Made by a program: the position numbers and the translations under genes | From: Deltaproteobacteria bacterium | GTDB lineage: Bacteria; SAR324; NAC60-12 | Direction of reading: 5' to 3' | DNA: 20,868 nt | Assembly: GCA_002730365.1 (NCBI GenBank) | Contig: PBZZ01000025.1 | Location: 1-20,868, forward strand | The notes under the pieces: model-generated | What the model saw: only the letters and a program-made list of their open reading frames with translations | Database searches by the model: none | Told to the model about the DNA's origin: nothing | Shown: positions 1 through 7,601 of the stretch, in pieces | Layout of the letters: the number at the start of each line of letters is the position of its first letter | Position numbering within the stretch: position 1 is the first letter of the stretch

Positions 1-242
1 CGTTGGTTAGAAATGGCAACCCCCTGAATGTCTTTGGAATTAACTTTGCTGAGCGCTTGGCTAAGAGCTGTTTTGAAGGAACTCCACCATTCCGCTCGAT
101 TTTGTTCGACCTGGCCTGGGTGGGGCATCTTCATATTAATTGGAGCCCTTCCCTCAGCAACTGGCTGGCCCTGCTCATCCCAGACAATTACTTTGGTAGA
201 TTGTGTGGAACTGTCTATCCCAAGAACAAATCTCTGCTTCAT
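1..242 (-). CDS. FGGY-family carbohydrate kinase, N-terminal fragment (xylulokinase-like)
   Basis: Partial gene: the ATG at 242-240 opens a frame that stays open to the left edge, giving 80 residues of N-terminus. It would phosphorylate a sugar or ketose with ATP in the cytoplasm. Residues 8-17 read GIDSSTQSTK, the phosphate-binding start of the FGGY actin-like fold. Residues 41-53 read HPGQVEQNRAEWW, close to the HPGW-EQ-P--WW block of xylulokinases, and the fragment ends in GVAISNQR, the usual G(I/V)--S-Q stretch. A purine-rich ribosome site (GAGGGAAA) precedes the ATG. The gene lies 31 bp downstream of the SorC-type regulator and is probably cotranscribed with it. The substrate cannot be read from this part; the fused rhamnulose-phosphate-type aldolase nearby suggests a ketose such as rhamnulose, or a polyol-derived ketose. 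Family confident, substrate not. Confidence 0.88.
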   Translation of the reverse strand, partial: MKQRFVLGIDSSTQSTKVIVWDEQGQPVAEGRAPINMKMPHPGQVEQNRAEWWSSFKTALSQALSKVNSKDIQGVAISNQ

Positions 243-273
243 TTTCCCTCAAGATTTCTCTTCAAAACCAAAC

Positions 274-1230
274 TCACAATAAAGCTGTTGCAGTTTCATA
301 GTCAGTAACTAAGTGGGTAGGGTATTTGCCTTTGAGAGTCGCCCTGACAACTTCCACTTTTTGAGGACCCCCGGCCACAGCTAAGCGGCAAGGTACGTCT
401 TTGATCTCATCAAGCGTCACACCAATCATTCGGTCATCAATTTCAGTAAAGATCTGTTGGCCATTCTGGTCAATCATTCTTCCCAAAATTGTTCCAATGG
501 CTCCCTTATCTATATAATTCTTTATTGCTGGTTCCTTCAGAAACCCTGTACTTACAATCGTACTCTCAGGGTCTAGTTCTCCAATTCCAAAAACGATCAC
601 TCTTGCTGATTTGATCGCATTAAATTGGTTGATCAGTACTTCTTCTTTAAGCAGTTCATCTCTGAGTTGCTTTGATGTAAGGATTGCTGGTGCAAGAAAA
701 TTCATGCAGCGGGCGTTAAGCCGGTTGGCAAGTACAGATGTGCAAAACTCTGGAGAGAATTCAACTGTCGAATGAAAACTTCCCACGACTTGAACCACAG
801 TTAGGTTTTCCAACTGGCTGTGTGGAATAGCTTGAGCCGCTGCGAGTACAGTCTTTCCCCAAGCTACAGAGATCACATCATTGGATTTTAACATGCTGAA
901 CAGAACCCTTGCAGCCGCAACCCCCAGTCTCTCAGATAAATTTGATTTCTCGATTGTCTTTGGAATGACCAAACAGCTGGAAAGTCCGTATTTCTCTTGC
1001 AGCGATTTGGAAATTACAGTTTCTGAGATAGATTTTTGATCGAAATGGATTGATACGAGACCTCTCTCTCTGGCTTCCTGAAGATAATTCACAACGGAAG
1101 CTCTTGAAACTCCAATAGCTTTAGCAACATCAATCTGTGTCATCTGATCAATGTAATAAAGCCATGCAGCCCACGTCACTACATCAGCAAATTCTGGAGG
1201 TGCATCCTTTCTGCGAAATTTAAGGTTCAT
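274..1230 (-). CDS. SorC-type sugar-binding transcriptional regulator
   Basis: 318 residues, the usual length for the SorC/DeoR sugar-binding regulators. A helix-turn-helix at about residues 30-56 (MTQIDVAKAIGVSRASVVNY followed by LQEARERG) binds DNA. Residues from about 85 to the end form the phosphosugar-isomerase-like effector domain, with the SVAWGKTV block at 121-128 where family members hold the sugar phosphate. The protein most likely represses, or switches, the divergent transporter/aldolase operon in response to a phosphorylated sugar, plausibly the product of the adjacent kinase. It is first in a two-gene minus-strand unit with that kinase. A near-perfect inverted repeat at 1356-1380 in the shared upstream spacer is the obvious operator candidate. 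No strong ribosome site is visible before the ATG. Family assignment is firm; effector and polarity are inference. Confidence 0.9.
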   Translation of the reverse strand: MNLKFRRKDAPPEFADVVTWAAWLYYIDQMTQIDVAKAIGVSRASVVNYLQEARERGLVSIHFDQKSISETVISKSLQEKYGLSSCLVIPKTIEKSNLSERLGVAAARVLFSMLKSNDVISVAWGKTVLAAAQAIPHSQLENLTVVQVVGSFHSTVEFSPEFCTSVLANRLNARCMNFLAPAILTSKQLRDELLKEEVLINQFNAIKSARVIVFGIGELDPESTIVSTGFLKEPAIKNYIDKGAIGTILGRMIDQNGQQIFTEIDDRMIGVTLDEIKDVPCRLAVAGGPQKVEVVRATLKGKYPTHLVTDYETATALL

Positions 1231-1301
1231 AAACTAGACAGGCCTAAAATCTACAAAATGGGTATTTTAAATAAAAAGATTTTTCTCACAAAAATTAGGA
1301 T

Positions 1302-1357
1302 TTGACATTTATCTGGCCAGAGAATCAAGTTGTAATCAACAAAATTCATACTCTAAT
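1302..1357 (+). promoter_or_regulatory. Weak candidate promoter for the sugar operon
   Basis: A TTGTAA element at 1330-1335 lies 16 bp before TCTAAT at 1352-1357, a one-mismatch TATAAT, and that -10-like box runs into the left arm of the palindrome at 1356-1380. A consensus TTGACA sits further upstream at 1302-1307, but no good -10 lies at the right distance from it. If the first pair is used, the leader before the binding-protein ATG would be about 350 nt. Other promoters nearer the gene cannot be excluded. Confidence 0.25.
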
Positions 1358-1380
1358 GTCATTTGCTTAACAAATGTCAT
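1356..1380. promoter_or_regulatory. Palindromic operator candidate for the SorC-type regulator
   Basis: ATGTCATTTG (1356-1365), five bases CTTAA, then CAAATGTCAT (1371-1380) form 10-bp inverted arms with a single mismatch. The half-site TGACATTT recurs in direct orientation at 1303-1310, about 60 bp upstream. The site lies between two divergent genes, one of them the regulator, which is where SorC-family operators are usually found. Assignment to this regulator is inferred from position and symmetry. Confidence 0.5.
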
Positions 1381-1385
1381 TCACT

Positions 1386-1419
1386 GTTGTTTTTTGTATT
1401 TAAAAGCTTAAAAAACAAC
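1386..1419. repeat. AT-rich perfect inverted repeat in the divergent spacer
   Basis: GTTGTTTTTT (1386-1395) and AAAAAACAAC (1410-1419) are exact reverse complements separated by 14 bases. It starts 5 bp after the operator candidate. Neither strand carries the G+C-rich stem plus T-run of an intrinsic terminator. It could be a second protein-binding site, a weak RNA hairpin or chance in AT-rich DNA. Confidence 0.4.
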
Positions 1420-1534
1420 TTTAGCAACTAATTTAAATTTTCGGATGATAAGCGATGAATCCATGAACTTATCAGAAATAAATTCAGAAACGCGATATAC
1501 TGAACTTGTGAAACCATCTCCAAGTAATTAAAGA

Positions 1535-1709
1535 TCTGTCTGCAGTGGAGACTGCATGTGGGGCTAGGCTTTTGATGTGAATTTCCCCAGCGAAGGGAAT
1601 GGAGACCCTGACAGAATTGAACACCCAAAGGTGTTCAAGATTCCTATCCTTGACGAACCAAACAGAGCATAACTCTGTTATCAATGATGATTTTCATCAG
1701 GAGATTTAG
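1535..1709 (+). promoter_or_regulatory. Structured 5' leader of the sugar ABC operon
   Basis: Successive stems can be paired by eye. TCTGTC 1535-1540 pairs with GACAGA 1610-1615 and closes a domain. Inside it is the hairpin TGCAGT-GGAG-ACTGCA (1541-1556), plus either TTCCC/GGGAA (1583-1587 with 1595-1599) or the competing TGGGG/CCCCA (1559-1563 with 1585-1589). Downstream are TTGAACACC-CAAA-GGTGTTCAA (1617-1638), AACAGAG-CATAA-CTCTGTT (1661-1679) and TGATGA-TTT-TCATCA (1685-1699). The last touches the AGGAG ribosome site at 1699-1703. All arms are perfect. The layout suggests RNA-level control of binding-protein translation, but I do not recognise a known riboswitch class. Confidence 0.45.
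1599..1709 (+). CDS. Possible 36-residue leader ORF abutting the binding-protein gene
   Basis: ATG at 1599-1601 opens 36 codons ending in TAG at 1707-1709, directly against the ATG of the binding-protein gene at 1710, so a terminating ribosome would be positioned to restart. The product begins METLTELNTQ and ends DDFHQEI; it has no signal peptide, membrane segment or recognised motif. Its own ribosome site is poor: the only purine run, GAAGGGA, touches the ATG. The frame also runs through the leader hairpins, so it may be coincidental. Confidence 0.2.
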   Translation: METLTELNTQRCSRFLSLTNQTEHNSVINDDFHQEI

Positions 1710-3134
1710 ATGAAGAAACTGTTTCTATCGGTATTCGCATCTGTGACAGCCCTCACAGCAATGGCTGGGGGACACGATGCATTTTGGAAATCTGCTAGCC
1801 AACCTTACAAAGGGGTAACTCTCAATGGTGTAACTGAAAACACCCCACCAGGCCAATTCGTTTCGGAAGTTTTGGCTAAAGATTTTGAAAAATTGACAGG
1901 AATCAAGGTGAGGTTGGAAACGACATCCTGGGACCAGATGTTCGACAAGGCCATTAAGGACATGGAGGCTAATACAGGCATCTATGATTTTGTCTACATT
2001 GAACAAGACATCATTTATTCATACTTGGATCGTGATTTCTTGGTAAATATTTCTGAAGGTTTGGCTGCAAACCCGGGCTTGAAGGCTCCAAATGTTGACT
2101 TTGCTGACTTCACAACCTTTATAAATTACTTCAAAAACGGAGAAGGAGATGTTTTTGGTGTTCCGATGGAAGCATTTATAAAGGTTTATCTTTACAGAAA
2201 AGACCTCTTCGAGAATACAGAAGCAAAAGCAGCGTTCCGAGCTCGCTATGGTTATGGTTTAGAGCCAGCTAAAACCTTTGGTCAATATCGAGACAATGCT
2301 GAATTTTTTACTAAGTTTTGTGCTGATCAAGGCATGGACTGCTGGGGAACTACTGTACAAGGCCACACTGGGCACCCTGCTTCCACTTATGAATTGTTAG
2401 AAACCATTTTCCCAAGCTTTGGAGTGTACAACTGGGGAATAAACATGGACAACTATCAGGCCTCTGTGGAAAATGGTGGGCAATTGAATGGAGGACGAGC
2501 GAAAGCTGCTCTAAGATTCTGGACGGGTTTGCTTGATTTTGCTCCACCAGAAGCACTTCAAAGTACATGGAGTGAAGTAGGGGCATCTTTCGCTGCGGGA
2601 CGAGCTGCTCAAGGATGGGTCTATGGAGAAAATGCGGCTTGGATTGCCACAGATGCAGAAAGATCACGCGTTGTTGGTAATGTTGGAGTTGCACTTCCAC
2701 CAACTGCTGAAGGTGTAATGATGCAAGCCGCTTCAGGAAATGGCTACATCGGTTATTTTGATGGGGGAGCTTTTGGAATTCCCCATTCTTCCAAAAACAA
2801 AGAAGCAACCATGCTTTGGCTGCAATATCTTGGGCAAAATGAAGTTCAAGCTGATTGGGCAATTGCTGGAGGAAGGATTACCCATAAAGCAACATATTCT
2901 GATCCCAAAGTTGTAGCTGTTGATGCAAAGGCTGATGCATACTTCACTTTAATGAGAGATACTGGCTATCTCTTTGCTGGCGCCCCTCCTTATCCATTTC
3001 ATGGAGCAGGAAGAGCCGCAATCGACCCATTCATTTTCAAAGCACTTGCCGGTGAGTTGACTCCTGAAGAAGCTCTGGATCAAGCTGCAGCAGCAGTGGA
3101 TGAACTGATGAAAGAATTGGGATACGCGAAGTAA
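1710..3134 (+). CDS. Sugar/polyol ABC transporter, periplasmic substrate-binding protein
   Basis: 474 residues, typical of family 1 (MalE/UgpB-like) solute-binding proteins. The first 19 residues form a Sec signal peptide (MKK, hydrophobic core, AMA cleavage site), so the mature protein acts in the periplasm. It captures a sugar or polyol and hands it to the two permeases encoded next. Blocks such as [10 protein letters not shown] (about 89-98) and [19 protein letters not shown] (about 147-165) are characteristic of the family, and the [20 protein letters not shown] stretch is the usual C-terminal-lobe motif. AGGAG at 1699-1703 is well spaced from the ATG. A strong stem-loop follows the stop codon and may keep this cistron's mRNA more abundant than that of the permeases. 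Neighbouring catabolic genes suggest a deoxy-sugar, ketose or polyol ligand; which one is not visible. Confidence 0.92.
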   Translation: MKKLFLSVFASVTALTAMAGGHDAFWKSASQPYKGVTLNGVTENTPPGQFVSEVLAKDFEKLTGIKVRLETTSWDQMFDKAIKDMEANTGIYDFVYIEQDIIYSYLDRDFLVNISEGLAANPGLKAPNVDFADFTTFINYFKNGEGDVFGVPMEAFIKVYLYRKDLFENTEAKAAFRARYGYGLEPAKTFGQYRDNAEFFTKFCADQGMDCWGTTVQGHTGHPASTYELLETIFPSFGVYNWGINMDNYQASVENGGQLNGGRAKAALRFWTGLLDFAPPEALQSTWSEVGASFAAGRAAQGWVYGENAAWIATDAERSRVVGNVGVALPPTAEGVMMQAASGNGYIGYFDGGAFGIPHSSKNKEATMLWLQYLGQNEVQADWAIAGGRITHKATYSDPKVVAVDAKADAYFTLMRDTGYLFAGAPPYPFHGAGRAAIDPFIFKALAGELTPEEALDQAAAAVDELMKELGYAK

Positions 3135-3139
3135 CTTTT

Positions 3140-3166
3140 TTGGGGCTGATTGCTAATCAGCCCCAA
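3140..3166 (+). promoter_or_regulatory. Intercistronic stem-loop between binding protein and permease
   Basis: TTGGGGCTGATT (3140-3151), GCT, then AATCAGCCCCAA (3155-3166) make a perfect 12-bp stem with a 3-nt loop, 6 nt after the binding-protein stop codon. A run of T precedes it rather than follows it on the plus strand, so it is a poor intrinsic terminator. Stabilisation of the upstream mRNA, or partial termination, explaining excess binding protein, is the likely role. Confidence 0.7.
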
Positions 3167-3196
3167 TCAAATCAAACAACATAAACTCATTGAATT

Positions 3197-4078
3197 GTGG
3201 TCGGCTCCAAAAGAATTCCCTGGTATCTCCTATCACCAACAATCTTCATTCTTCTGATTGTTGGGCTGCTACCATTTATTTACGTTTTAATTGTCAGTTT
3301 CTACAACTGGAATCCACTGGGAAAATCAGATGAGATGACATTTATTGCAGGGGATAATTTTAGAAAATTAGTTTTTGATGAGGATTTTCTATTAAGTGTA
3401 TGGCGATCAATCAAATACGCCTTCGCTACACTTTTTTTTGAATTTATGATTGGTTTTTTATTAGCCTTATCATTGAGAGAAAGTTTTCCATTCAGACCTT
3501 TATTTAGAATTGTTCATACCCTCCCCTTAGTTGTAGCTCCCATTGTTGTTGGATCGATATTCAAATTGTTTACAGTTTCAGGCTTCGGCCCACTCCCTCA
3601 TTTTTTGAAAGAATGGTTCGGATACTCTTTTAATTATGGGAGAGATGCTGAACAGGCATTCTGGATGATCGTTTTTATGGACATATGGCATTGGACGCCA
3701 TTTGTTACTTTAACCCTTTTAGCTGGATTGAGTGCTTTGCCAAAAGATCCATATGAATCAGCCAAAATGGATGGGGCCAATGGAATCCAAATTTTCTTTC
3801 ATATCACGCTTCCTATGATGGTACCCGTACTACTCGTTGTAGTCTTCATAAGGTTGATGGATTCTCTGAAGGCTGTGGATGAGATTTGGATGTTGACGAG
3901 TGGGGGGCCAGGTGTAGAAACCCGACTAGCTGGAATTCATATTTGGAGGTCAGTGTTTGAGAGTCGTTTCTATGGCTATGGCTCTGCAATGTCGATATTC
4001 CTTCTTTATATAACAATCGTAATTTGTTGGTTACTGTACGTAGTTATGACCTCAAAACAGAATGAGTCGAATGCTTAG
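3197..4078 (+). CDS. Sugar ABC transporter permease, MalF type
   Basis: 293-residue inner-membrane protein with about six hydrophobic segments, the first at roughly residues 9-34. The EAA loop that docks onto the ATPase is at about 187-206 ([20 protein letters not shown]). [12 protein letters not shown] near residue 235 is the usual MalF/UgpA block just before the last helices. It forms the channel together with the next permease. The start is GTG at 3197 with little ribosome site, so initiation is probably weak and low relative to the upstream binding-protein gene. The gene overlaps the next permease by 17 bp, consistent with translational coupling. No ATPase gene accompanies the pair in the window. 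Confidence 0.92.
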   Translation: MVGSKRIPWYLLSPTIFILLIVGLLPFIYVLIVSFYNWNPLGKSDEMTFIAGDNFRKLVFDEDFLLSVWRSIKYAFATLFFEFMIGFLLALSLRESFPFRPLFRIVHTLPLVVAPIVVGSIFKLFTVSGFGPLPHFLKEWFGYSFNYGRDAEQAFWMIVFMDIWHWTPFVTLTLLAGLSALPKDPYESAKMDGANGIQIFFHITLPMMVPVLLVVVFIRLMDSLKAVDEIWMLTSGGPGVETRLAGIHIWRSVFESRFYGYGSAMSIFLLYITIVICWLLYVVMTSKQNESNA

Positions 4079-4919
4079 AAATTTGACAAAGATAGTAAAA
4101 TTTATCATTTGGAGTATTCTTTCGATGATTACAATCATTCCAATTTATTGGATGATCGTTGTTTCAACAAGAAGTCCAGTTGAACTATTTGGGAAACCAG
4201 ATTTTTCGCCAACTTTTTTTGAAAAAATCTACTGGAAAAATTTTACAAAGCCTTTTGTTGATGGAGTTTATGCAGAATACTTGTGGAACTCAATAATAGT
4301 TGCATCTTGTAACGCAATCTTGGTAACTGTTCTCGCGATAATGGCAACATACGCCTTATCACGCTGGAAGCTAGCAGCCTCTGAAAATATTTTCTTCTGG
4401 ACGATGACAAATAGAATGGCACCTCCTGCCGCTTTCCTACTACCCCTTTTTCTGCTTTTCTCAATTGTTTTTCGTTATGATGATGTGAGTTTGTTTGATA
4501 CAAAATTAGGATTGATTTTACTTTATTGTGTTTTCAATCTGCCTTTTGCTATATGGTTACTGAAAGGTATATTTGACACAATACCTAAGGAATTAGATGA
4601 GGCTGTTTTAATCGATGGTGGGAATTATTTTACTGTCATATTTAGAATCATTATCCCACAAGCTGCTCCAGGAATTGCAATTACAGCATTGTTGAGTTGG
4701 ATTTTTGCATGGAATGAATACTTATTGGCCGCAACCCTGACTAGTGTATATGCTCGCACCATACCCACTGGACTAGCTGAGTTTGTGACGACTACTGGCA
4801 CGAATTGGGGTTCCATGGCTGCTGTAGGGTTTGTATCCATGCTCCCTGCATTGGTTTTTATCAGTCTTGTGCAACGTCACATCGTATCTGGTTTAACCTT
4901 TGGGGCAGTGAAAGGATAG
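4062..4919 (+). CDS. Sugar ABC transporter permease, MalG type
   Basis: 285 residues with about six membrane segments, the first at about residues 13-34. The EAA loop is at about 179-199 ([20 protein letters not shown], then IP), with WNEYLLA near residue 217, typical of MalG/UgpE-type permeases. It partners the preceding MalF-type permease to move the substrate across the inner membrane. The ATG lies inside the end of the previous gene; a second in-frame ATG at 4071 (MLRNL) would remove three residues. Its 3' end contains AAAGGA, which serves as ribosome site for the small membrane protein gene starting 3 bp after the stop. Confidence 0.92.
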   Translation: MSRMLRNLTKIVKFIIWSILSMITIIPIYWMIVVSTRSPVELFGKPDFSPTFFEKIYWKNFTKPFVDGVYAEYLWNSIIVASCNAILVTVLAIMATYALSRWKLAASENIFFWTMTNRMAPPAAFLLPLFLLFSIVFRYDDVSLFDTKLGLILLYCVFNLPFAIWLLKGIFDTIPKELDEAVLIDGGNYFTVIFRIIIPQAAPGIAITALLSWIFAWNEYLLAATLTSVYARTIPTGLAEFVTTTGTNWGSMAAVGFVSMLPALVFISLVQRHIVSGLTFGAVKG

Positions 4920-4922
4920 TTC

Positions 4923-5099
4923 ATGAGGAAAGGCTTTCTTCCTATAAAAAATAATTGGTTTGATAGGCTATTTATCGCTGTAATCACTTTCATTGGAATT
5001 CAATTTCTTTGGATGCGATTTGTAGAAGAGTTTGCTGCTATTGAAGTTTCGATGATTATGGGATTTATCATTGGTATTTACATCATATTAAGAGGTTAA
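4923..5099 (+). CDS. Small two-helix membrane protein of the sugar ABC operon
   Basis: 58 codons from ATG 4923 to TAA 5097-5099. AAAGGA at 4911-4916 is well placed as ribosome site, and only 3 bp separate it from the upstream stop, so it is very probably translated with the permeases. The product starts MRKGFLPIKNNWFDRL and has hydrophobic segments at about residues 16-31 and 38-56, joined by an acidic FVEEFAAIE turn and ending in a basic LRG. Small membrane proteins of this kind (such as DUF2160 in glycerol-type ABC loci) are known beside sugar-alcohol importers; whether this belongs to that family I cannot say. It may be an accessory transporter subunit. The following 171 bp up to the next gene show no clear terminator or further gene. 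Confidence 0.72.
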   Translation: MRKGFLPIKNNWFDRLFIAVITFIGIQFLWMRFVEEFAAIEVSMIMGFIIGIYIILRG

Positions 5100-5270
5100 A
5101 TTAATTTTAATTGATCTTTAATTTGAAACCTACCTCAAGGAATTTATTCTGCTAATCTGTTAATTATTAGATACGCCCCCCTTGCCTCATCATTTTTGAA
5201 TATTTGTCAATTACGATTGCTGTAACATTTCCACCCCAACCGAACTCCTTTCTTAGATATATTTAATGAG

Positions 5271-7466
5271 ATGACTATGAAATATCCTAAGCCATCAAAC
5301 CGTCGATACCCTAACTGGGACGAAAATTACGCTAAGGCACTCGATCCAGTCGGTAAGCTCATCTATCGCTCAAATTTACTGGGCTCAGATCAACGGATTA
5401 CAAATACTGGCGGGGGAAATACTTCTGCGAAGTTAATTGAAACTGATCCTTTAACAGCTGAGGAAACTGAAGTGTTGTGGGTGAAGGGTTCTGGAGGTGA
5501 TCTACGTACATCCAAGCGTGAGAATTTCTCTTCTCTATACCAACAAAAGCTACTTAATCTCATCTCAAAATATAAATCTGCACCTTTGAAAGGATACAAA
5601 ACTGGTATTGAAGACGAGATGGTAGGGATGTACCCCCACTGTACTTTTAATCTGAATCCACGTGCGGCATCCATCGATACGCCCCTGCATGCCTTCATAC
5701 CCCACAAGCACGTAGACCACATGCATCCCAACTCGGTAATCTCAATAGCCGCCTCCAAAAGATCCCAGGAACTGACAAATGAAATTTGGGGTGATGATTT
5801 GGTTTGGTTCCCTTGGCAAAGACCAGGGTTTGATCTTGGATTGCAGCTTCAAAAAATTTGTGAAGATCATCCAAGGGCGAGGGGAGTTCTTCTTGGAGGC
5901 CACGGTGTCATCAATTGGGCAGATAGTGATCAGGAATGTTATGAATGGACGTTAGAAATTATTCAGAAAGCTGATGCCTACCTTGCAAAGCATGACAAAG
6001 GAGAACTTACATTTGGAGGAAATCAGTATCCTGATCTCACCCAAGAGCAGCGTAAGGCGACCCTTGTTGAAATTCTCCCTTGGTTGCGTGGACAGGTAGG
6101 TTCAGACAAAAGATTGGTTGCCACAATTCAGGATGATGACATGATTCGTTACTTCGTCAATTCCAAGGACGTAGTTAGCTTGGCAGAGCTTGGAACTAGT
6201 TGCCCAGATCATTTTCTCAGAACCAAAATTAAACCAATGTATGTTCCCTGGAATCCTCACAACCAGAATGTAGATCAACTGAAAAGTCTGATCAAATTAG
6301 GTCTGGAGAAATATCGTGAGGATTACTCTACTTATTATGCTCGATGTAAGCACAATGATTCGCCGGCCATCAGAAATACCAACCCCAGTGTTGTTCTAAT
6401 TCCCGGCCTTGGCATGATTGCCTGGGGCAAAAACAAAAGTGAGAGCCGAGTCACCGCTGAATTCTACAATTGTGCAATTGAGGTTATACGTGGAGCGGAG
6501 GCTGTGGATGAGTACGTAGCCATAGATCAGCAAGAAGCTTTTGATATCGAGTATTGGCTTTTGGAAGAAGCGAAACTCCGACGAATGCCCCCAGAACAAG
6601 AAATGTCCAGACAGGTGGCTGTTGTTATAGGGGCAGGCTCTGGAATTGGAAAAGCTACCTGTCATCGACTCTTGAAAGAGGGTGCACATGTGATATGTGC
6701 TGACTTCGATTCCTCTAGTTCGGCAAAAACCGCAGATGAATTGGTAAAGAAAGTTGGTTTGGGAATTGGAGTCGCTGGAACTGGCTTGAGTTCATGTGGC
6801 CCCACCCTCGCCCGAACAGTAAATATGACGGACAGAGATAGTGTTGATCGCTTATTTAATGATGTTGTCCTGGCCTATGGTGGAATGGATACACTCATCG
6901 TCACTGCTGGAATTTTCTTTCCTCCGGATGATGCCGGTCGAATTTCCGATAGTCAATGGCGTCAGACATACGATGTGAATGTAATTGGTCCTGCGATAAT
7001 TGCTGAGGAAGCGCAGCAGGTTTGGCTGCGACAGGGGCTTCCCGCAAATCTGATCCTAACTTCTTCAGTAAATGCGACGGTCAGTAAGGCTGGAAGCTTG
7101 GCTTATGACAGTTCCAAGGCAGCTCTGAACCATCTTGTGCGTGAATTAGCTATTCAACTAGCTCCATTAGTTCGCGTGAATGCCATAGCTCCAGCGACTG
7201 TTGTTGCCGGTAGCAGTATGTTCCCCAGGGATCGGGTTATATCATCCCTCGCGAAATATCAATTACCTTTCAATGAAGAAGAAGATACGGAAACGTTGAG
7301 AGATCGGCTGGCTACTTTCTATGCTCAGCGGACTCTACTAAAAACAGAAATTTCCGCTGATCATCAGGCAGAAGCTCTGTTTCTAATGGCCTCAGAGCGA
7401 CTTTCCAAAACAACAGGACAATTGCTGAACGTGGATGGAGGCCTCAATGAGGCATTTGTTCGCTAA
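5271..7466 (+). CDS. Bifunctional class II aldolase / short-chain dehydrogenase (rhamnulose-1-phosphate aldolase-lactaldehyde dehydrogenase type)
   Basis: 731 residues in two domains. The N-terminal class II aldolase has GGGNTSAK at 47-54 for phosphate, a metal-binding histidine cluster with HMH at 150-152, and GGHGVINW at 209-216 giving the third histidine, H211. From about residue 446 a Rossmann short-chain dehydrogenase follows: GAGSGIG at 454-460, TAG at 545-547, S598/S599, and Y612 with K616 (YDSSK). In characterised relatives the aldolase splits L-rhamnulose 1-phosphate into dihydroxyacetone phosphate and L-lactaldehyde, and the dehydrogenase oxidises the aldehyde to lactate. Length fits this fused family. 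The substrate may be another ketose 1-phosphate, since no isomerase is in the window. ATG at 5277 is an alternative start two residues in; neither has a strong ribosome site. It follows the transporter genes on the same strand. Confidence 0.88.
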   Translation: MTMKYPKPSNRRYPNWDENYAKALDPVGKLIYRSNLLGSDQRITNTGGGNTSAKLIETDPLTAEETEVLWVKGSGGDLRTSKRENFSSLYQQKLLNLISKYKSAPLKGYKTGIEDEMVGMYPHCTFNLNPRAASIDTPLHAFIPHKHVDHMHPNSVISIAASKRSQELTNEIWGDDLVWFPWQRPGFDLGLQLQKICEDHPRARGVLLGGHGVINWADSDQECYEWTLEIIQKADAYLAKHDKGELTFGGNQYPDLTQEQRKATLVEILPWLRGQVGSDKRLVATIQDDDMIRYFVNSKDVVSLAELGTSCPDHFLRTKIKPMYVPWNPHNQNVDQLKSLIKLGLEKYREDYSTYYARCKHNDSPAIRNTNPSVVLIPGLGMIAWGKNKSESRVTAEFYNCAIEVIRGAEAVDEYVAIDQQEAFDIEYWLLEEAKLRRMPPEQEMSRQVAVVIGAGSGIGKATCHRLLKEGAHVICADFDSSSSAKTADELVKKVGLGIGVAGTGLSSCGPTLARTVNMTDRDSVDRLFNDVVLAYGGMDTLIVTAGIFFPPDDAGRISDSQWRQTYDVNVIGPAIIAEEAQQVWLRQGLPANLILTSSVNATVSKAGSLAYDSSKAALNHLVRELAIQLAPLVRVNAIAPATVVAGSSMFPRDRVISSLAKYQLPFNEEEDTETLRDRLATFYAQRTLLKTEISADHQAEALFLMASERLSKTTGQLLNVDGGLNEAFVR

Positions 7467-7601
7467 AGGTGTTTGCTCCGCCGATTGTTTTACATGATCA
7501 ACCCAAGCTTTAGGCTCTAAAAAAGTCAGAAAGTTCTGGAGAAATCAATCTCTTCATTGAGAAATATTTCAAAAAAACCAACTGATAGAAAATTGTAAAG
7601 T

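Noticed and set aside
3..308. 101-residue plus-strand open frame at the left edge
   Set aside because: It lies opposite a clear FGGY kinase N-terminus and its translation shows no recognisable motif.
1535..1615. TPP, FMN, glycine or cobalamin riboswitch
   Set aside because: Only short matches exist (CCAGCGAAGGGAA as in TPP, GTGAAttTCCCC as in FMN, GGAGACC as in the B12 box); the remaining conserved blocks of each class are missing.
1428..1684. Two overlapping 66-residue minus-strand frames in the divergent spacer
   Set aside because: No ribosome sites or motifs; they lie across the structured leader and look like chance frames.
2350..2862. 170-residue minus-strand frame inside the sugar-binding-protein gene
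   Set aside because: Leucine/glutamine/histidine-rich shadow of a well-supported gene on the other strand.
3140..3166. Intrinsic terminator ending the operon after the binding protein
   Set aside because: The T-run is upstream of the stem on the plus strand and the transporter genes continue directly downstream.
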